This document shows positions 6,076-13,335 of a stretch of DNA of 59,022 bases, in pieces. The DNA is from a virus: IMG/VR virus record IMGVR_UViG_3300049216_000181, positions 1-59,022 of that record; one strand, 5' to 3'. A program made the translations under genes and the position numbers. The notes beneath the pieces were generated by a model, which saw only the letters and a list, made by a program, of their open reading frames with translations, did no database searches and was not told the origin of the DNA. Within the stretch, counting starts at the first letter, position 1. Each line of letters opens with the position of its first letter.

Positions 6076-6409
6076 ACCCCGCCTCATCCCCGCCAAAGGT
6101 ATTGCCCGGAAGGCGCGGCGAACCTTTGTCAGCGAACAGGTGAACGGTTGCACCTCGCGGGTCGCCACCAACAGAGGCAGAGCATCGAAATTCGGCAGCA
6201 ATCTCGGCAGCCTGCTTGCGAAGGGAAACCTTCTTGCGATCCCAAATCGCCTGGTAATTTGGGATGTTGCACAGGTTGGTTGAGTGCCGGGCAGCGGATG
6301 ACGCAATGCGGGCGAGTTTCAGCGCATAGGCTGATACCTGGCCGGCGTTGAGGTGAGGCGCACGCGGGGCCAGCGTGGCGACAAGGTGCGCGAGGTCTTT
6401 GCGGGTCAT
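6065..6409 (-). CDS. Hypothetical protein, 114 residues
   Basis: It begins MTRKDLAHLVATLAPRAPHL, with a helical N-terminal half and a central segment NLCNIPNYQAIWDRKKVSLR followed by a helix and a polar tail. No catalytic motif is seen. The gene order (between the 40-residue gene and the Ala/Asp-repeat gene) suggests an early accessory function. Confidence 0.6.
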   Translation of the reverse strand: MTRKDLAHLVATLAPRAPHLNAGQVSAYALKLARIASSAARHSTNLCNIPNYQAIWDRKKVSLRKQAAEIAAEFRCSASVGGDPRGATVHLFADKGSPRLPGNTFGGDEAGYGI

Positions 6410-6426
6410 GTTCTGATTTGCCGTTT

Positions 6427-6549
6427 TTATTCCGCTGGCGCCGCGGGTTGTTGGTTTGTGGTTTGGCTGGGGCGGCGGTGCGCCTGCCAGTGGCGTCTCG
6501 GGCTCATCCGCTGGGCGGGGTGCTTCGCGTGATTGCCTCTGACGGGCAT
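6427..6549 (-). CDS. Small basic protein, 40 residues, next to an operator
   Basis: The ATG at 6549 lies only five bases from operator-like site 2, so the operator would cover the ribosome-binding region or the promoter. The product begins MPVRGNHAKHPAQRM and is rich in H, R and P. The leader and first codons resemble the sequence at 8497-8545, which suggests duplication of a promoter-leader unit. Unknown function. Confidence 0.45.
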   Translation of the reverse strand: MPVRGNHAKHPAQRMSPRRHWQAHRRPSQTTNQQPAAPAE

Positions 6550-6554
6550 ACTTA

Positions 6555-6569
6555 TCCAGTATAACGGGA
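6555..6569. promoter_or_regulatory. Operator-like palindrome 2 (TCCAGT-ATA-ACGGGA)
   Basis: An imperfect inverted repeat with the same half-site as the other eight copies. The central ATA and the flanking TTA form TTATCCAGTATAAC, shared with site 3. It lies between the 63-residue gene and the 40-residue gene. Confidence 0.6.
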
Positions 6570-6592
6570 GCAGTTGCGAGCTTTTTTGCGCT

Positions 6593-6784
6593 TTATCGCA
6601 TTTTTTTCGCCTGCGTGGCGGCGGCGGCCCTGGGTGGTTCCTCCGCATGCGCTTCGGCGTAGCGTTCGCGGAACTCGGCCTTGCGCCTGGCGCTGAGGCT
6701 CTCCCAATGGAGGCCGTAGTGCAGGCCAACCCATTCGGCAACGAGCGAATCGGCGGGCGGTTGGGTCTTGTCGGGCGTGGTCAT
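6593..6784 (-). CDS. Hypothetical protein, 63 residues
   Basis: The protein starts MTTPDKTQPPADSLVAEWV and has a helical middle (HWESLSARRKAEFRERYAEA) and a basic end. It begins one base after the stop of the frameshifted gene. It is probably soluble and of unknown function. Confidence 0.55.
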   Translation of the reverse strand: MTTPDKTQPPADSLVAEWVGLHYGLHWESLSARRKAEFRERYAEAHAEEPPRAAAATQAKKMR

Positions 6785-6785
6785 G

Positions 6786-6979
6786 TTAGTATTTGTCGGG
6801 GTCGATGGGAAAATCTCGGCTCCAGCGGGCACGCTCTTTCTTGCGGTAGGCGCGGCGCATGTCCTCGCGGGAAAGGCTGCGGTGCGATGCCGGCCGGCAG
6901 CCCGTGTCCAGGTCAATGCCCCCTCGTAAGTGTAGCCCACGAGGCGCGGCCGGATGGATTCGCGGTTGTTGGTGGTCAT
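6786..6979 (-). pseudogene. Small gene split by a -1 frameshift at a G run
   Basis: From the ATG at 6979 the frame reads MTTNNRESIRPRLVGYTYEG, but the plausible C-terminal part (RSLSREDMRRAYRKKERAR, ending FPIDPDKY) lies in the -1 frame. The switch point is a run of five G (complement of 6919-6923): one extra G, or a -1 slip after GAG GGG, joins both halves into one sensible small protein. It could be a mutation, a sequencing length error in the homopolymer, or programmed slippage. Function unknown. Confidence 0.5.
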
Positions 6980-6981
6980 GG

Positions 6982-7089
6982 TTATTTGGCGTTGAGGTTG
7001 GCGAGTTTCCACGCCGCCAGGGCAGTCAGCCCAAGCCGCCGGAAGTGGCGGAAATAGATGCGGGCGCGGTAGTGGTTGTAGGGGTGCAT
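6982..7089 (-). CDS. Small basic protein, 35 residues
   Basis: ATG at 7089 begins two bases after the stop of the methyltransferase gene. The product starts MHPYNHYRARIYFRHFRRL and is followed by a mildly hydrophobic helix. The clear stop/start packing with both neighbours supports coding. The function is unknown. Confidence 0.5.
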   Translation of the reverse strand: MHPYNHYRARIYFRHFRRLGLTALAAWKLANLNAK

Positions 7090-7091
7090 GG

Positions 7092-7589
7092 TTAGACGGT
7101 ATAACTGGCATTAATCAGATTCGGGCCGGCGTTGCTGCCAGGCGGGCGGAAAATAACCAGTGCGCTGGGGAACGGCGCCCCGGCAGTCGCGCCCACAAAG
7201 CGAACGCGCCCGCGGATGAACCTGACCTCGGCATAAGGCAGGATAACGTCATGCCAGACGGCCGTATCAGGCCGGGCCGGAATGAGGCAGACCACAGTCG
7301 CGCCCTTTAGAGATTCGGCGTAAGCCTTGCGGATAAAGGCCGCTTGCAGTCCGCGGGAGTAGGGCGGATTTAGCCAGACGGCGCCGCGACCCGCGACCCG
7401 CGACCAGTTGCAATCATCGGCCAAGCATTCGTTGGCGGCCGTGAAGAACTGGCGGCAGAGCGCGTTGGCTCCGTTGCTGGCGGCATCCAGCGTAAAGCCA
7501 AATTCGGCGTGCAGCTCGGCGAACAGTTCCGGCGGTGTGCGCCAATCGTCAGACGCGGACGAAAAATGGACGGAGTGTTTTGTTTTCAT
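7092..7589 (-). CDS. dam: Phage DNA N6-adenine methyltransferase, 165 residues
   Basis: From the ATG at 7589 the protein starts MKTKHSVHFSSASDDWRTP, the usual beginning of the phage Dam (N6A) family. It then has LDAASNGANALC and the catalytic motif LNPPYS (the (D/N)PPY motif), followed by ATVVCLIPARPDTAVWHD and VRFIRGRVRFVG, all typical. It transfers a methyl group from SAM to adenine in DNA, probably protecting phage DNA from host restriction. The length fits the family. Confidence 0.9.
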   Translation of the reverse strand: MKTKHSVHFSSASDDWRTPPELFAELHAEFGFTLDAASNGANALCRQFFTAANECLADDCNWSRVAGRGAVWLNPPYSRGLQAAFIRKAYAESLKGATVVCLIPARPDTAVWHDVILPYAEVRFIRGRVRFVGATAGAPFPSALVIFRPPGSNAGPNLINASYTV

Positions 7590-7650
7590 GTTGCGGAGCG
7601 GGCCTGTGATTGATGGATTTTCATGGGAGGGATTGGTTGCCGATTGGGCG

Positions 7651-8148
7651 TCACGCCAGCTCATGGCGTCGGATAGCGGCGAGGGTCGCGGCAAAGTCAG
7701 CTACCCTCACGTCGCTCGGCCCGATGCCGCAGAGGCGGCGCAGCCATTCTTCCGGGTCTTCCGGGGCGTCGTTGTCGAGGGCTTCGCGCACCTTAGCCAC
7801 CGCGGCGGAGACCTCCTCTTGGGAGAGGACCTCGACAAGCGGCAGTTCGCCGCCGTGATTGTCTGCCACGGCCTGCCGGCACTCTTGGAGGTCGGTAGCA
7901 TACTCGACCAGTTCCTCGGCGCTAGCCGCGTAAAAGGCGCGGACGGGGTGGCAGGCGAAGTCGCCCGGATTGGAGAGCACCAAGGCGTAGTCTGCCCGGA
8001 ACCCGTCGATGTGGCCGGAGGCGACGGCATACCAGCCGCCGCACTGGCCATACTTGTAGAGGCACAAGAGGGCGCAGTTGACCAGCTCGGTTTCGGCCTG
8101 GGCGGCCGCCACCTCGCGGTGGCGGCGGAATTTGTATGACATGTTCAT
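7651..8148 (-). CDS. Hypothetical protein, 165 residues
   Basis: The ATG at 8148 overlaps the stop of the upstream gene (ATGA); a second ATG lies at 8142. A central part (YGQCGGWYAVASGHIDGF and FRADYALVLSN) looks beta-rich, followed by acidic helices. It contains a few cysteines but no clear zinc motif. No family is recognised. Sixty bases without a gene separate it from the methyltransferase. Confidence 0.6.
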   Translation of the reverse strand: MNMSYKFRRHREVAAAQAETELVNCALLCLYKYGQCGGWYAVASGHIDGFRADYALVLSNPGDFACHPVRAFYAASAEELVEYATDLQECRQAVADNHGGELPLVEVLSQEEVSAAVAKVREALDNDAPEDPEEWLRRLCGIGPSDVRVADFAATLAAIRRHELA

Positions 8149-8474
8149 TCTGCGCCCTCCATCCCGAGAGCCTCGCGGACATTGCGGCGCGGATGCTTGA
8201 CCAGTCGCCCCGTCGTCGAGCAGCGCCCTTCGGCGCGCAGCGTAAGGACCACGTCGCCAGTGACCGGGCATTCGCGCTCGATCACCTCGACGCGCGAATA
8301 CTCGTGCTCGCTGGCCCCGATCTGGCGGCGCACGCGGATATGCTCGCCGACCTGCTCGCGGCCCTTCGTCGTGCCGGCCCAGAGCTGGCCATTGGCGTCC
8401 GGCTCCCCGAAGGCGAAGCTGACGACGCGGTTACTGTTGAGGATTTCGGCGGGGATCGTGATCGTGAGTTTCAT
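8145..8474 (-). CDS. Hypothetical protein, 109 residues
   Basis: It starts MKLTITIPAEILNSNRVV and appears to be a beta-rich soluble protein (GQLWAGTTKGREQVGEHIRV) with a basic C-terminal part. It is the first gene of the leftward operon that begins in the divergent region at 8475-8817, downstream of operator-like site 3 and its leader. The function is unknown. Confidence 0.6.
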   Translation of the reverse strand: MKLTITIPAEILNSNRVVSFAFGEPDANGQLWAGTTKGREQVGEHIRVRRQIGASEHEYSRVEVIERECPVTGDVVLTLRAEGRCSTTGRLVKHPRRNVREALGMEGAE

Positions 8475-8496
8475 TTTTTCTTTTGGTTTTTGGTTT

Positions 8497-8545
8497 CGCG
8501 GAGGCGTGATTGCCTCCGACGGGTGCTTTATCCAGTATAACTGGA
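8497..8545 (-). repeat. Promoter-leader repeat shared with 6529-6569, with a hairpin
   Basis: Read on the minus strand, TATACTGGATAA, then CCCGTCGGAGGCAATCACGC, recurs at the other copy with few changes. In this copy the leader can fold as GGAGGC-AATCAC-GCCTCC, a 6-7 bp hairpin. Both copies begin with an operator-like site and precede minus-strand genes, so the unit is likely a duplicated regulatory leader. Confidence 0.5.
8531..8545. promoter_or_regulatory. Operator-like palindrome 3 (perfect: TCCAGT-ATA-ACTGGA)
   Basis: The only fully symmetric copy of the nine. It lies in the divergent region between minus gene 8145-8474 and plus gene 8818-9267, 57 bases upstream of the minus-strand start. 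Confidence 0.65.
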
Positions 8546-8738
8546 CAGGGAGCGAGGTTTATTTTAGCGCCACTGCGCTGTGCGCTGGTTATCAGCGGCT
8601 TGCAAAATTCTTTTTTGCGAGTCCGTCGGCCTGCATGAGTCCGCATTACCGTAATACTGGGAGTCCGCACACATACGCCATTCGGAGTAATAGGCCGAAA
8701 AGAGTATGTGAAATGCAGGCCTGCTCCATAGGGAAACT

Positions 8739-8754
8739 TACTCCGATCGGAGTA
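8739..8754. promoter_or_regulatory. 16-bp perfect palindrome TACTCCGATCGGAGTA
   Basis: A perfect inverted repeat in the A/T-richer stretch 8546-8817. Its half-site CGGAGTA also occurs singly near 8685 (ATTCGGAGTAATAGG). It probably binds a dimeric regulator different from the one at the nine operator-like sites. Otherwise I see no gene in 8546-8817. Confidence 0.5.
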
Positions 8755-8817
8755 TGCATAGGGAAATGGTTAAGCTTTGACTTAAGCAAAAAGAGCCGCT
8801 TTTTCGCGCGCAGACGC

Positions 8818-9267
8818 ATGAGCGAAGCCGCGCAAAAACTTTCACTCGCACCGGCGGCCGGCGCCGGCATCGGCAAGCAGATTGCAGATAGCCTGCTCGC
8901 GCAGCCCGATTTTATCCAAGAAATGACCAAAACCGCGCGCGATGGGCTGCGTGCGATGTCCCCTCGGCGGTGGGACAAGGAAAGCCAGAAATGGGTGGCG
9001 GACCCCGACATGCGGACGCGCGCGCAAATGTTTTTTGGGCTGCTCGCCCACATGGAGGGCGAGCCCATCAAGCGCATCATCCACCAGCACCTCGGTCAGG
9101 GCGGGAAGATCGACGTAAGCGCCGCCCTGGCCGACTCGCCAGAGCTGCAGGCCGTCGTTGAGCGCGAGCTGCACAAAGCGCAATGGCGCACGTCCGGCAA
9201 CCAGCCTCACAAGCGGCCGAAGAGAGCGGAGCCGGTAGTCGAGGGAGAGGCTGGGCCGGCTGTTTAG
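8818..9267 (+). CDS. Hypothetical protein, 149 residues (terminase small subunit not excluded)
   Basis: From the ATG at 8818 the protein starts MSEAAQKLSLAPAAG. It has a helical core (DFIQEMTKTARDGLRAMSPR, then DMRTRAQMFFGLLAHMEGEP) and a basic, proline-rich C-terminal tail. The pattern of a small helical DNA-binding-like core with a tail would fit a terminase small subunit or a replication accessory protein, but no defining motif is visible. It lies alone on the plus strand, away from the large terminase. Confidence 0.6.
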   Translation: MSEAAQKLSLAPAAGAGIGKQIADSLLAQPDFIQEMTKTARDGLRAMSPRRWDKESQKWVADPDMRTRAQMFFGLLAHMEGEPIKRIIHQHLGQGGKIDVSAALADSPELQAVVERELHKAQWRTSGNQPHKRPKRAEPVVEGEAGPAV

Positions 9268-9400
9268 TGGGGGGCCCCCGCTTGCCCGCGTTTCGCGGCG
9301 GGCGTTGAGAAACGCGATTTCCTGCCCGTTTAAGCGTTTTTTGTGGGGGGGGGTATCCATGGCCTAGGCCCCGGCCGCCGCGCGCGTCGTAGGCCGGTAG

Positions 9401-9421
9401 GACGGCCCGTAATGGGCCGTC
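9401..9421. repeat. Perfect 8-bp hairpin GACGGCCC-GTAAT-GGGCCGTC
   Basis: An exact inverted repeat downstream of the plus gene 8818-9267, immediately followed by TAAAATTT. It could act as a weak terminator for that gene or belong to the repeat region; the missing long T run argues against a strong terminator. Confidence 0.45.
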
Positions 9422-9547
9422 TAAAATTTCCGACCACCCCCTATGCCCGCTTTCCAGCGCGGCTACGGGTCGATTGCGGTAGGCGGGCGAAGGGCTGTTT
9501 CTGCGGAAGCATCTGGCTGGATCTAAAAATCTCGACCACCCCCTATG
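9420..9547. repeat. Two 26-bp direct repeats (23 of 26 identical) plus a partial copy
   Basis: Copies at 9420-9445 and 9522-9547 share the 15-base core CGACCACCCCCTATG, and a diverged third copy (GCACCACCCGCTAT) lies at about 9558-9571. The spacing is 102 and about 26 bases. They resemble iterons or recombinase subsites. Too few and too irregular for a CRISPR array. Confidence 0.6.
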
Positions 9548-9620
9548 TCGAAGATTCGCACCACCCGCTATTCGCTAAACACTAAACGTCTAATCTAACC
9601 AGCCGCAATCGAAACAAATA

Positions 9621-9679
9621 GTTATTTAGTCGTCGGCCAAAAATTACCCCTACGGGGAATTTTGGCCACGCTAAATAAC
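9621..9679. repeat. 59-bp imperfect palindrome
   Basis: The outer arms GTTATTTAG (9621-9629) and CTAAATAAC (9671-9679) are exactly complementary. Inside, CGT pairs with ACG, and GGCCAAAAATTACCCC (9635-9650) pairs with GGGGAATTTTGGCC (9654-9667), leaving a tiny loop. The whole could extrude as a cruciform. It is A/T-rich at both ends, compatible with an origin unwinding element or a protein-binding site. Confidence 0.65.
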
Positions 9680-9785
9680 ATTTTCGATGCTGAACCGAAC
9701 AAATGCTGAACAACACAAAATAACTAAGATGAGTAATACTATAATTTGTATTGACAGTCGTTCATGCTAAACACAAAACACTCTC

Positions 9786-10184
9786 ATGTCCCAAGAAAAA
9801 TCATGCGCTTCCTGCCGTTACTGGCTCAACGAACAATGTCGCCACTCGCCGCCTCAGGTTCTTCCTGACGGCAGCAGCTCGTGGCCTCACACCCTGCGGG
9901 ACGACTTCTGTGGTCGTCACTCCCCGCGGACGCGCCCCAAGGGTAAGCGCTCCAAGGCCTCTGACGGTGCGATTCTCCGGCTGATTTTGGATGAGATCAA
10001 GTATGCCGGCGCCATGACTCGCAAGGGCTTGGTGTCCGACATCAGGATGAATTTCAACCTGTCCCGAACTGCGGCACTGTCTCGGGTGAATGTCCTCAAT
10101 GGACAGGGGCTCATCGCGATCAATGGTGAGCTGGTAACGGTCACGCGCCCGGAACTGGCGGATGCGGAGGAGGCGGTTACGTGA
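9786..10184 (+). CDS. Zinc-ribbon / winged-helix-like protein, 132 residues
   Basis: The N-terminus has CASC at residues 7-10, a cysteine at 18 and FCGRH at about 41-45, suggesting one zinc site. The C-terminal half (LRLILDEIKYAGAMTRKGLV, then FNLSRTAALSRVNVL) looks like a winged helix. It starts directly after the repeat region and its stop overlaps the recombinase start (GTGA), so it is probably a DNA-binding partner or regulator of the recombinase or origin. No family name is certain. Confidence 0.6.
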   Translation: MSQEKSCASCRYWLNEQCRHSPPQVLPDGSSSWPHTLRDDFCGRHSPRTRPKGKRSKASDGAILRLILDEIKYAGAMTRKGLVSDIRMNFNLSRTAALSRVNVLNGQGLIAINGELVTVTRPELADAEEAVT

Positions 10185-10843
10185 CCACCGCAATCTATTA
10201 CAGGGTAAGTTCCGCGCAGCAGACCGTCGCCAACCAGAAGCCGGATGTGGAGCGGTATGTTCAGGCGCAGGGCTTGGGGCCGGTGACGGTTTACGAGGAG
10301 CAGGCGAGTGCAGCCAGGCGCAGGCCCGAATTCGAGCGCATGTTGGCCGCGTGTCGGGACGGCCATCACAGCACGGTCGTCGTCTGGGCGCTGGACCGCT
10401 TTGGCCGCAGCATGGCCGGGAATGTCCGGGACGTGCTGGAACTGGACCGGCTGGGGGTTCGGGTGGTGTCCGTTCGTGAGCCGTGGCTGAACACCGCCGG
10501 CCCGGTTCGGGAGCTGCTCGTGGCGATCTTCTCCTGGGTGGCGCAGCAGGAAAGGCAGAGGCTCATTGAGCGGACCAAGGCAGGGCTGGCGACGGCGAAA
10601 GCCAAGGGCAAGCAGATCGGGACGATCAGCCCGGTGGCTCCACGGGAGCCGGAGGCCAGGGCAGCGGTGGTGCGGGCGTGGCGCGCCGAGACGGGCGGGA
10701 AGTCCGTCCGCCGGCTGGCTGAGATGCTGGGCGGGGTTTCGACGGCGACGGCGGCCCGCCTTGCCCGCGAGTGGCCGGCGGCCGATCCTCAGCAGGCCAT
10801 CACAGCGGCCAGTGGCGCGCCGGACTCACCTGAGTTTGCATGA
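10181..10843 (+). CDS. Serine recombinase, resolvase/invertase type, 220 residues
   Basis: With the GTG start at 10181 the protein begins MTTAIYYRVSSAQQ; the serine at position 10 in YRVSS is the catalytic residue. VVVWALDRFGRSM carries the conserved D-R-x-G-R motif, and the following segment (LLVAIFSWVAQQERQRLIER, then GLATAKAKGKQIG) is the E-helix region of this family, with a C-terminal HTH of Hin type. The size fits resolvases, not large phage integrases, so it may resolve multimers or invert a segment at the repeats just upstream. Confidence 0.9.
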   Translation: MTTAIYYRVSSAQQTVANQKPDVERYVQAQGLGPVTVYEEQASAARRRPEFERMLAACRDGHHSTVVVWALDRFGRSMAGNVRDVLELDRLGVRVVSVREPWLNTAGPVRELLVAIFSWVAQQERQRLIERTKAGLATAKAKGKQIGTISPVAPREPEARAAVVRAWRAETGGKSVRRLAEMLGGVSTATAARLAREWPAADPQQAITAASGAPDSPEFA

Positions 10844-11175
10844 AGCCCCGCCCCATCACCTTTCTCGGCCACACGCTCGATGCCAGCAAAGTCCTGTGCG
10901 TCGATCCCGTGCACTGGCACCAAACGCCCGGCGGCATCACGCGGCCGGGGTTTGTCGTGCGGTTTGCTGGAGCCGAGGTGACGATTATTGCGGAGTCGAT
11001 GAGCACGCCGGTCCGCGGTCCGGAACTGGACGCGATTGCCGAACGGGAGCGAGAGCGGTTGGTGGCGATGGTGTGGCCGACCTGGCCGGCCGACATCACC
11101 GCGCCGCCCGATACTTGTCCGGTTTACCCGGGTCCGGAACAACCTCCACGTCGCAGTCCTCGATCCACTTCTTGA
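10840..11175 (+). CDS. Hypothetical protein, 111 residues
   Basis: It begins at an ATGA overlap with the recombinase stop and starts MKPRPITFLGHTLDASKVL; the first 80 residues look beta-rich (GFVVRFAGAEVTIIAE) and end in a helix. Its last 80 bases overlap the 3' end of the convergent RepA-like helicase gene, so the C-terminal proline-rich part may be a shadow of that gene. The function is unknown. Confidence 0.55.
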   Translation: MKPRPITFLGHTLDASKVLCVDPVHWHQTPGGITRPGFVVRFAGAEVTIIAESMSTPVRGPELDAIAERERERLVAMVWPTWPADITAPPDTCPVYPGPEQPPRRSPRSTS

Positions 11176-12256
11176 TCGCATAGAACAGGGCGTCGCGACT
11201 GATCGGCTTCTGTTGGGCGAGAACACGCTGGAGCTGCGCGAGCGTAAGTCCGGCTGACGCCTTGGTGGGGAACACGGGACGGTAATCCGAGAACTGGTGC
11301 TTTGATGCCCGTGCGACCTTCTTGGCCTCATCGGGCCCGGATTCCTTTCCGGTAAGGTCAAATGCCTCCCAGTGAATGAGCCGGGTGCTGGTGCCGGGGA
11401 TGAATCCATCCGAATGCTTGAGCCCGATTTCGGTGACGGGCTCGTGGCGAACCCCGGCCCCTTGGGTGACTTCACGGGTGACCCCGGCGCGCACACCGCG
11501 CTTGGCGAGAACGGCCTTGAAGTGGCCCGGGGTTTCCGTAGCCCGAAGGGAGATGATGGCACGAGCCCAGTTGATGATTTCGGCGCCGCCGGCCATGTCA
11601 TACATGACCTCGTGCCACAGGCGCTCGCTTCGTTCCTTGCCGGTTGCCGGCTTGGTGGTGTGGTGGATGATGAGATAGCCGAAGGCCGAGTCCCGATTGA
11701 TGCCGTTCAAGCCCTCGCGCAAGAAGGCGCCGATGTCCCTGGAGTCGGTCACGTCACCGTCGATGAAAGCTTGGAGTGGGTTGATGATGACCAGATCGGG
11801 TTTGAATAATTCGGTCTGGCCACGGAGCCAGTTGATGAAGAGGACACCGCGGAGACTGCGCTCGGAGATAATGCGGATATTCTTTTCCAAGGTCTCGCGC
11901 TGCTGTGGATTCCAGCCCTTCGCGTGAGCCAGGGACTGCCACACTTCGGCGATGTCGCCGTCGCTATCCTCGGATTGGACGACGAGGATGCGTAACGGGC
12001 CGTTCGGGGCTATGCCGAAGAAGGGCATTCCAAGCGCCCAGTCTCCCGCGGCCTGCATCGAGAAGGAGGACTTGCCCATGCCGGAACTGGAGGACACCAC
12101 CATGCCGTCGCCGCGGTTCAGGTAGCGGTTTCCAAGAAGAATCGAGCGGTCGTTGCCCTTGGGGATTGTGAATGAGAAGGGGGTGCGGTGGGCATTCGTC
12201 GGCGCCGACACTCCGCCCGGCCGCTTAAACAAAAGATCGAGACTCGGCGTGTGCAT
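11096..12256 (-). CDS. RepA-like replicative helicase / AAA ATPase, 386 residues
   Basis: Walker A is SSSGMGKSSFSMQ (about residues 57-69) and Walker B is DLVIINPLQAF, with GYLIIHHTTKPATGKER downstream. This pattern matches the RepA/AAA_25 branch of RecA-like hexameric helicases that partner phage and plasmid primases. A C-terminal winged-helix-like part (LTLAQLQRVLAQQKPISRDA) may bind DNA. It is encoded just after the primase with a TGATG overlap. It should unwind DNA at the fork in the 5'-3' direction (family knowledge). Confidence 0.8.
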   Translation of the reverse strand: MHTPSLDLLFKRPGGVSAPTNAHRTPFSFTIPKGNDRSILLGNRYLNRGDGMVVSSSSGMGKSSFSMQAAGDWALGMPFFGIAPNGPLRILVVQSEDSDGDIAEVWQSLAHAKGWNPQQRETLEKNIRIISERSLRGVLFINWLRGQTELFKPDLVIINPLQAFIDGDVTDSRDIGAFLREGLNGINRDSAFGYLIIHHTTKPATGKERSERLWHEVMYDMAGGAEIINWARAIISLRATETPGHFKAVLAKRGVRAGVTREVTQGAGVRHEPVTEIGLKHSDGFIPGTSTRLIHWEAFDLTGKESGPDEAKKVARASKHQFSDYRPVFPTKASAGLTLAQLQRVLAQQKPISRDALFYAIKKWIEDCDVEVVPDPGKPDKYRAAR

Positions 12257-13191
12257 CAGAATTCGACCTCATCTGCCGGCTGGCACGCGCTCACATAGTC
12301 ATTCAGATCCTTGACCCCGGGATAGGCCGAAAAGTCGAACGGTATCACCGTGCAGCCCGCTCGCCGAAGTTGGCCGTCCCAGCGAATCGCACCCTGGAGT
12401 CCGGCCAGGTTCTCGTCGTTGTGCGGGAACATCCAGACTGTCCGCGAGCGCAGAACAGGCATCGCGTCCGGGTGAATCGACTGTGCGGAGCCGAGCATCG
12501 CGATGGGCTGGATGTGTGGCGGGCAGACGCAGCAGGCGGCAAGGAAGTCAGGGGCGCCCTCGACAAGCGCGAATTCCTTCGCCGTGGCCCCGGCCACGCC
12601 AATCGGCCAGCGCGCTTGGCACCCGGGGATGGTCTTCGCCTTCGGCCCGGACGGCCATGGCTTGCCGTCCATTCGCCGCGCCTGGGCGTTGCGCCTGCTG
12701 CTGTCCGTCAAAATCCATGAGTGATGGCGCTCGCCATTATCGGGCACTGGACCGAAGAACAGGTGGCCGCGGTCTCGGGCGACGCGAAGCCCGGATTCGG
12801 GAAGGCTGCGGAGGCTGGCAAGCGTCGCGATGTCGTGCTCAGTGCCGCTTCCCATCTCGCGCTGGATGGACGCCCATGTAGGCGATGTCGCCGGAATGTC
12901 GCCCTCGACCGGGATGCCGAGAAATTCGCAAGCCTCGCGATAGGCCGTCTTCAGATCGACTCCGCGGACCTGCTGCCAGAGACCCATCATGTCGCCCTTC
13001 TGGCCGGTGGAGAAGTCAAGCCACACGCCGGCCTTCGGGCCGGTGAGTTGGATATGGAGCGACTTGCCGGCATCGCCATCCGTGCCGCCGATGACCCAGT
13101 TCCCGTGCCGGATGCGGCCGCCGGGAAGGAGATGCAGGCAGGCGCGTTCGCAGTGCTTCGCGAGTTCGTGAGCCAACTCGGTCGCGGTCAT
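12256..13191 (-). CDS. DNA primase with TOPRIM domain, 311 residues
   Basis: I chose the ATG at 13191: it follows GGGAGGG by six bases and overlaps the stop of a 41-residue ORF. The N-terminal part (LHLLPGGRIRHGNWVIGG, then VWLDFSTGQKGDMMGLW) resembles CHC2-type primase zinc domains without all cysteines. The TOPRIM part has FALVEGAPDFLAA (the catalytic E), then a VWMFPHNDENLAG region (D-x-N variant of D-x-D). It makes RNA primers. The C-terminus ends in EVEF, encoded by the ribosome-binding sequence of the next gene. Confidence 0.75.
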   Translation of the reverse strand: MTATELAHELAKHCERACLHLLPGGRIRHGNWVIGGTDGDAGKSLHIQLTGPKAGVWLDFSTGQKGDMMGLWQQVRGVDLKTAYREACEFLGIPVEGDIPATSPTWASIQREMGSGTEHDIATLASLRSLPESGLRVARDRGHLFFGPVPDNGERHHSWILTDSSRRNAQARRMDGKPWPSGPKAKTIPGCQARWPIGVAGATAKEFALVEGAPDFLAACCVCPPHIQPIAMLGSAQSIHPDAMPVLRSRTVWMFPHNDENLAGLQGAIRWDGQLRRAGCTVIPFDFSAYPGVKDLNDYVSACQPADEVEF

Positions 13192-13313
13192 TGCCAGCCC
13201 TCCCGGTGCAGAGACAGGCCGAAGAGGCGCTTGAGCGACATGACCGCGCAGAGCGGAAGCCATTCGCCGGTTTGGGCGAAGTGGTCTTCGAGGATGTTGA
13301 GAAGGCGGTGCAT
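13188..13313 (-). CDS. Small ORF of 41 residues coupled to the primase
   Basis: ATG at 13313 opens 41 codons, beginning MHRLLNILEDHFAQTGEWLP, and its TGA overlaps the primase ATG. The amphipathic helix start and the exact overlap suggest a real gene in the replication operon rather than a leader, but no family is recognised. Confidence 0.5.
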   Translation of the reverse strand: MHRLLNILEDHFAQTGEWLPLCAVMSLKRLFGLSLHREGWQ

Positions 13314-13335
13314 GGCTACTTCGTCGGAGGGGCCA

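Larger units (their letters stand above)
9268..9785. other. Repeat-rich non-coding region, candidate origin or recombination site
   Basis: No convincing gene lies here. The region holds a nine-G run (9345-9353), a hairpin, two near-identical 26-bp direct repeats with a third partial copy, and a 59-bp imperfect palindrome, followed by an A/T-rich stretch just before a Zn-finger/winged-helix-like gene and a serine recombinase. Such clustering is typical of replication origins, res sites or phage attachment regions; which one cannot be decided from sequence. Confidence 0.55.

Noticed and set aside
8818-9267. Firm call as terminase small subunit
   Set aside because: The helical core would fit, but there is no diagnostic motif and the gene is 13 kb from the large terminase.
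9420-9571. CRISPR array
   Set aside because: Only two good repeat copies and one poor copy with unequal spacing, and no cas genes.
10181-10843. Integron integrase for the attC-like sites
   Set aside because: The protein is a serine recombinase with YRVSS and DRFGRS motifs; integron integrases are tyrosine recombinases, and none was found.
11096-13191. DNA polymerase
   Set aside because: I looked for polymerase A, B and C family motifs among the replication genes and elsewhere and saw none; replication probably uses the host polymerase.
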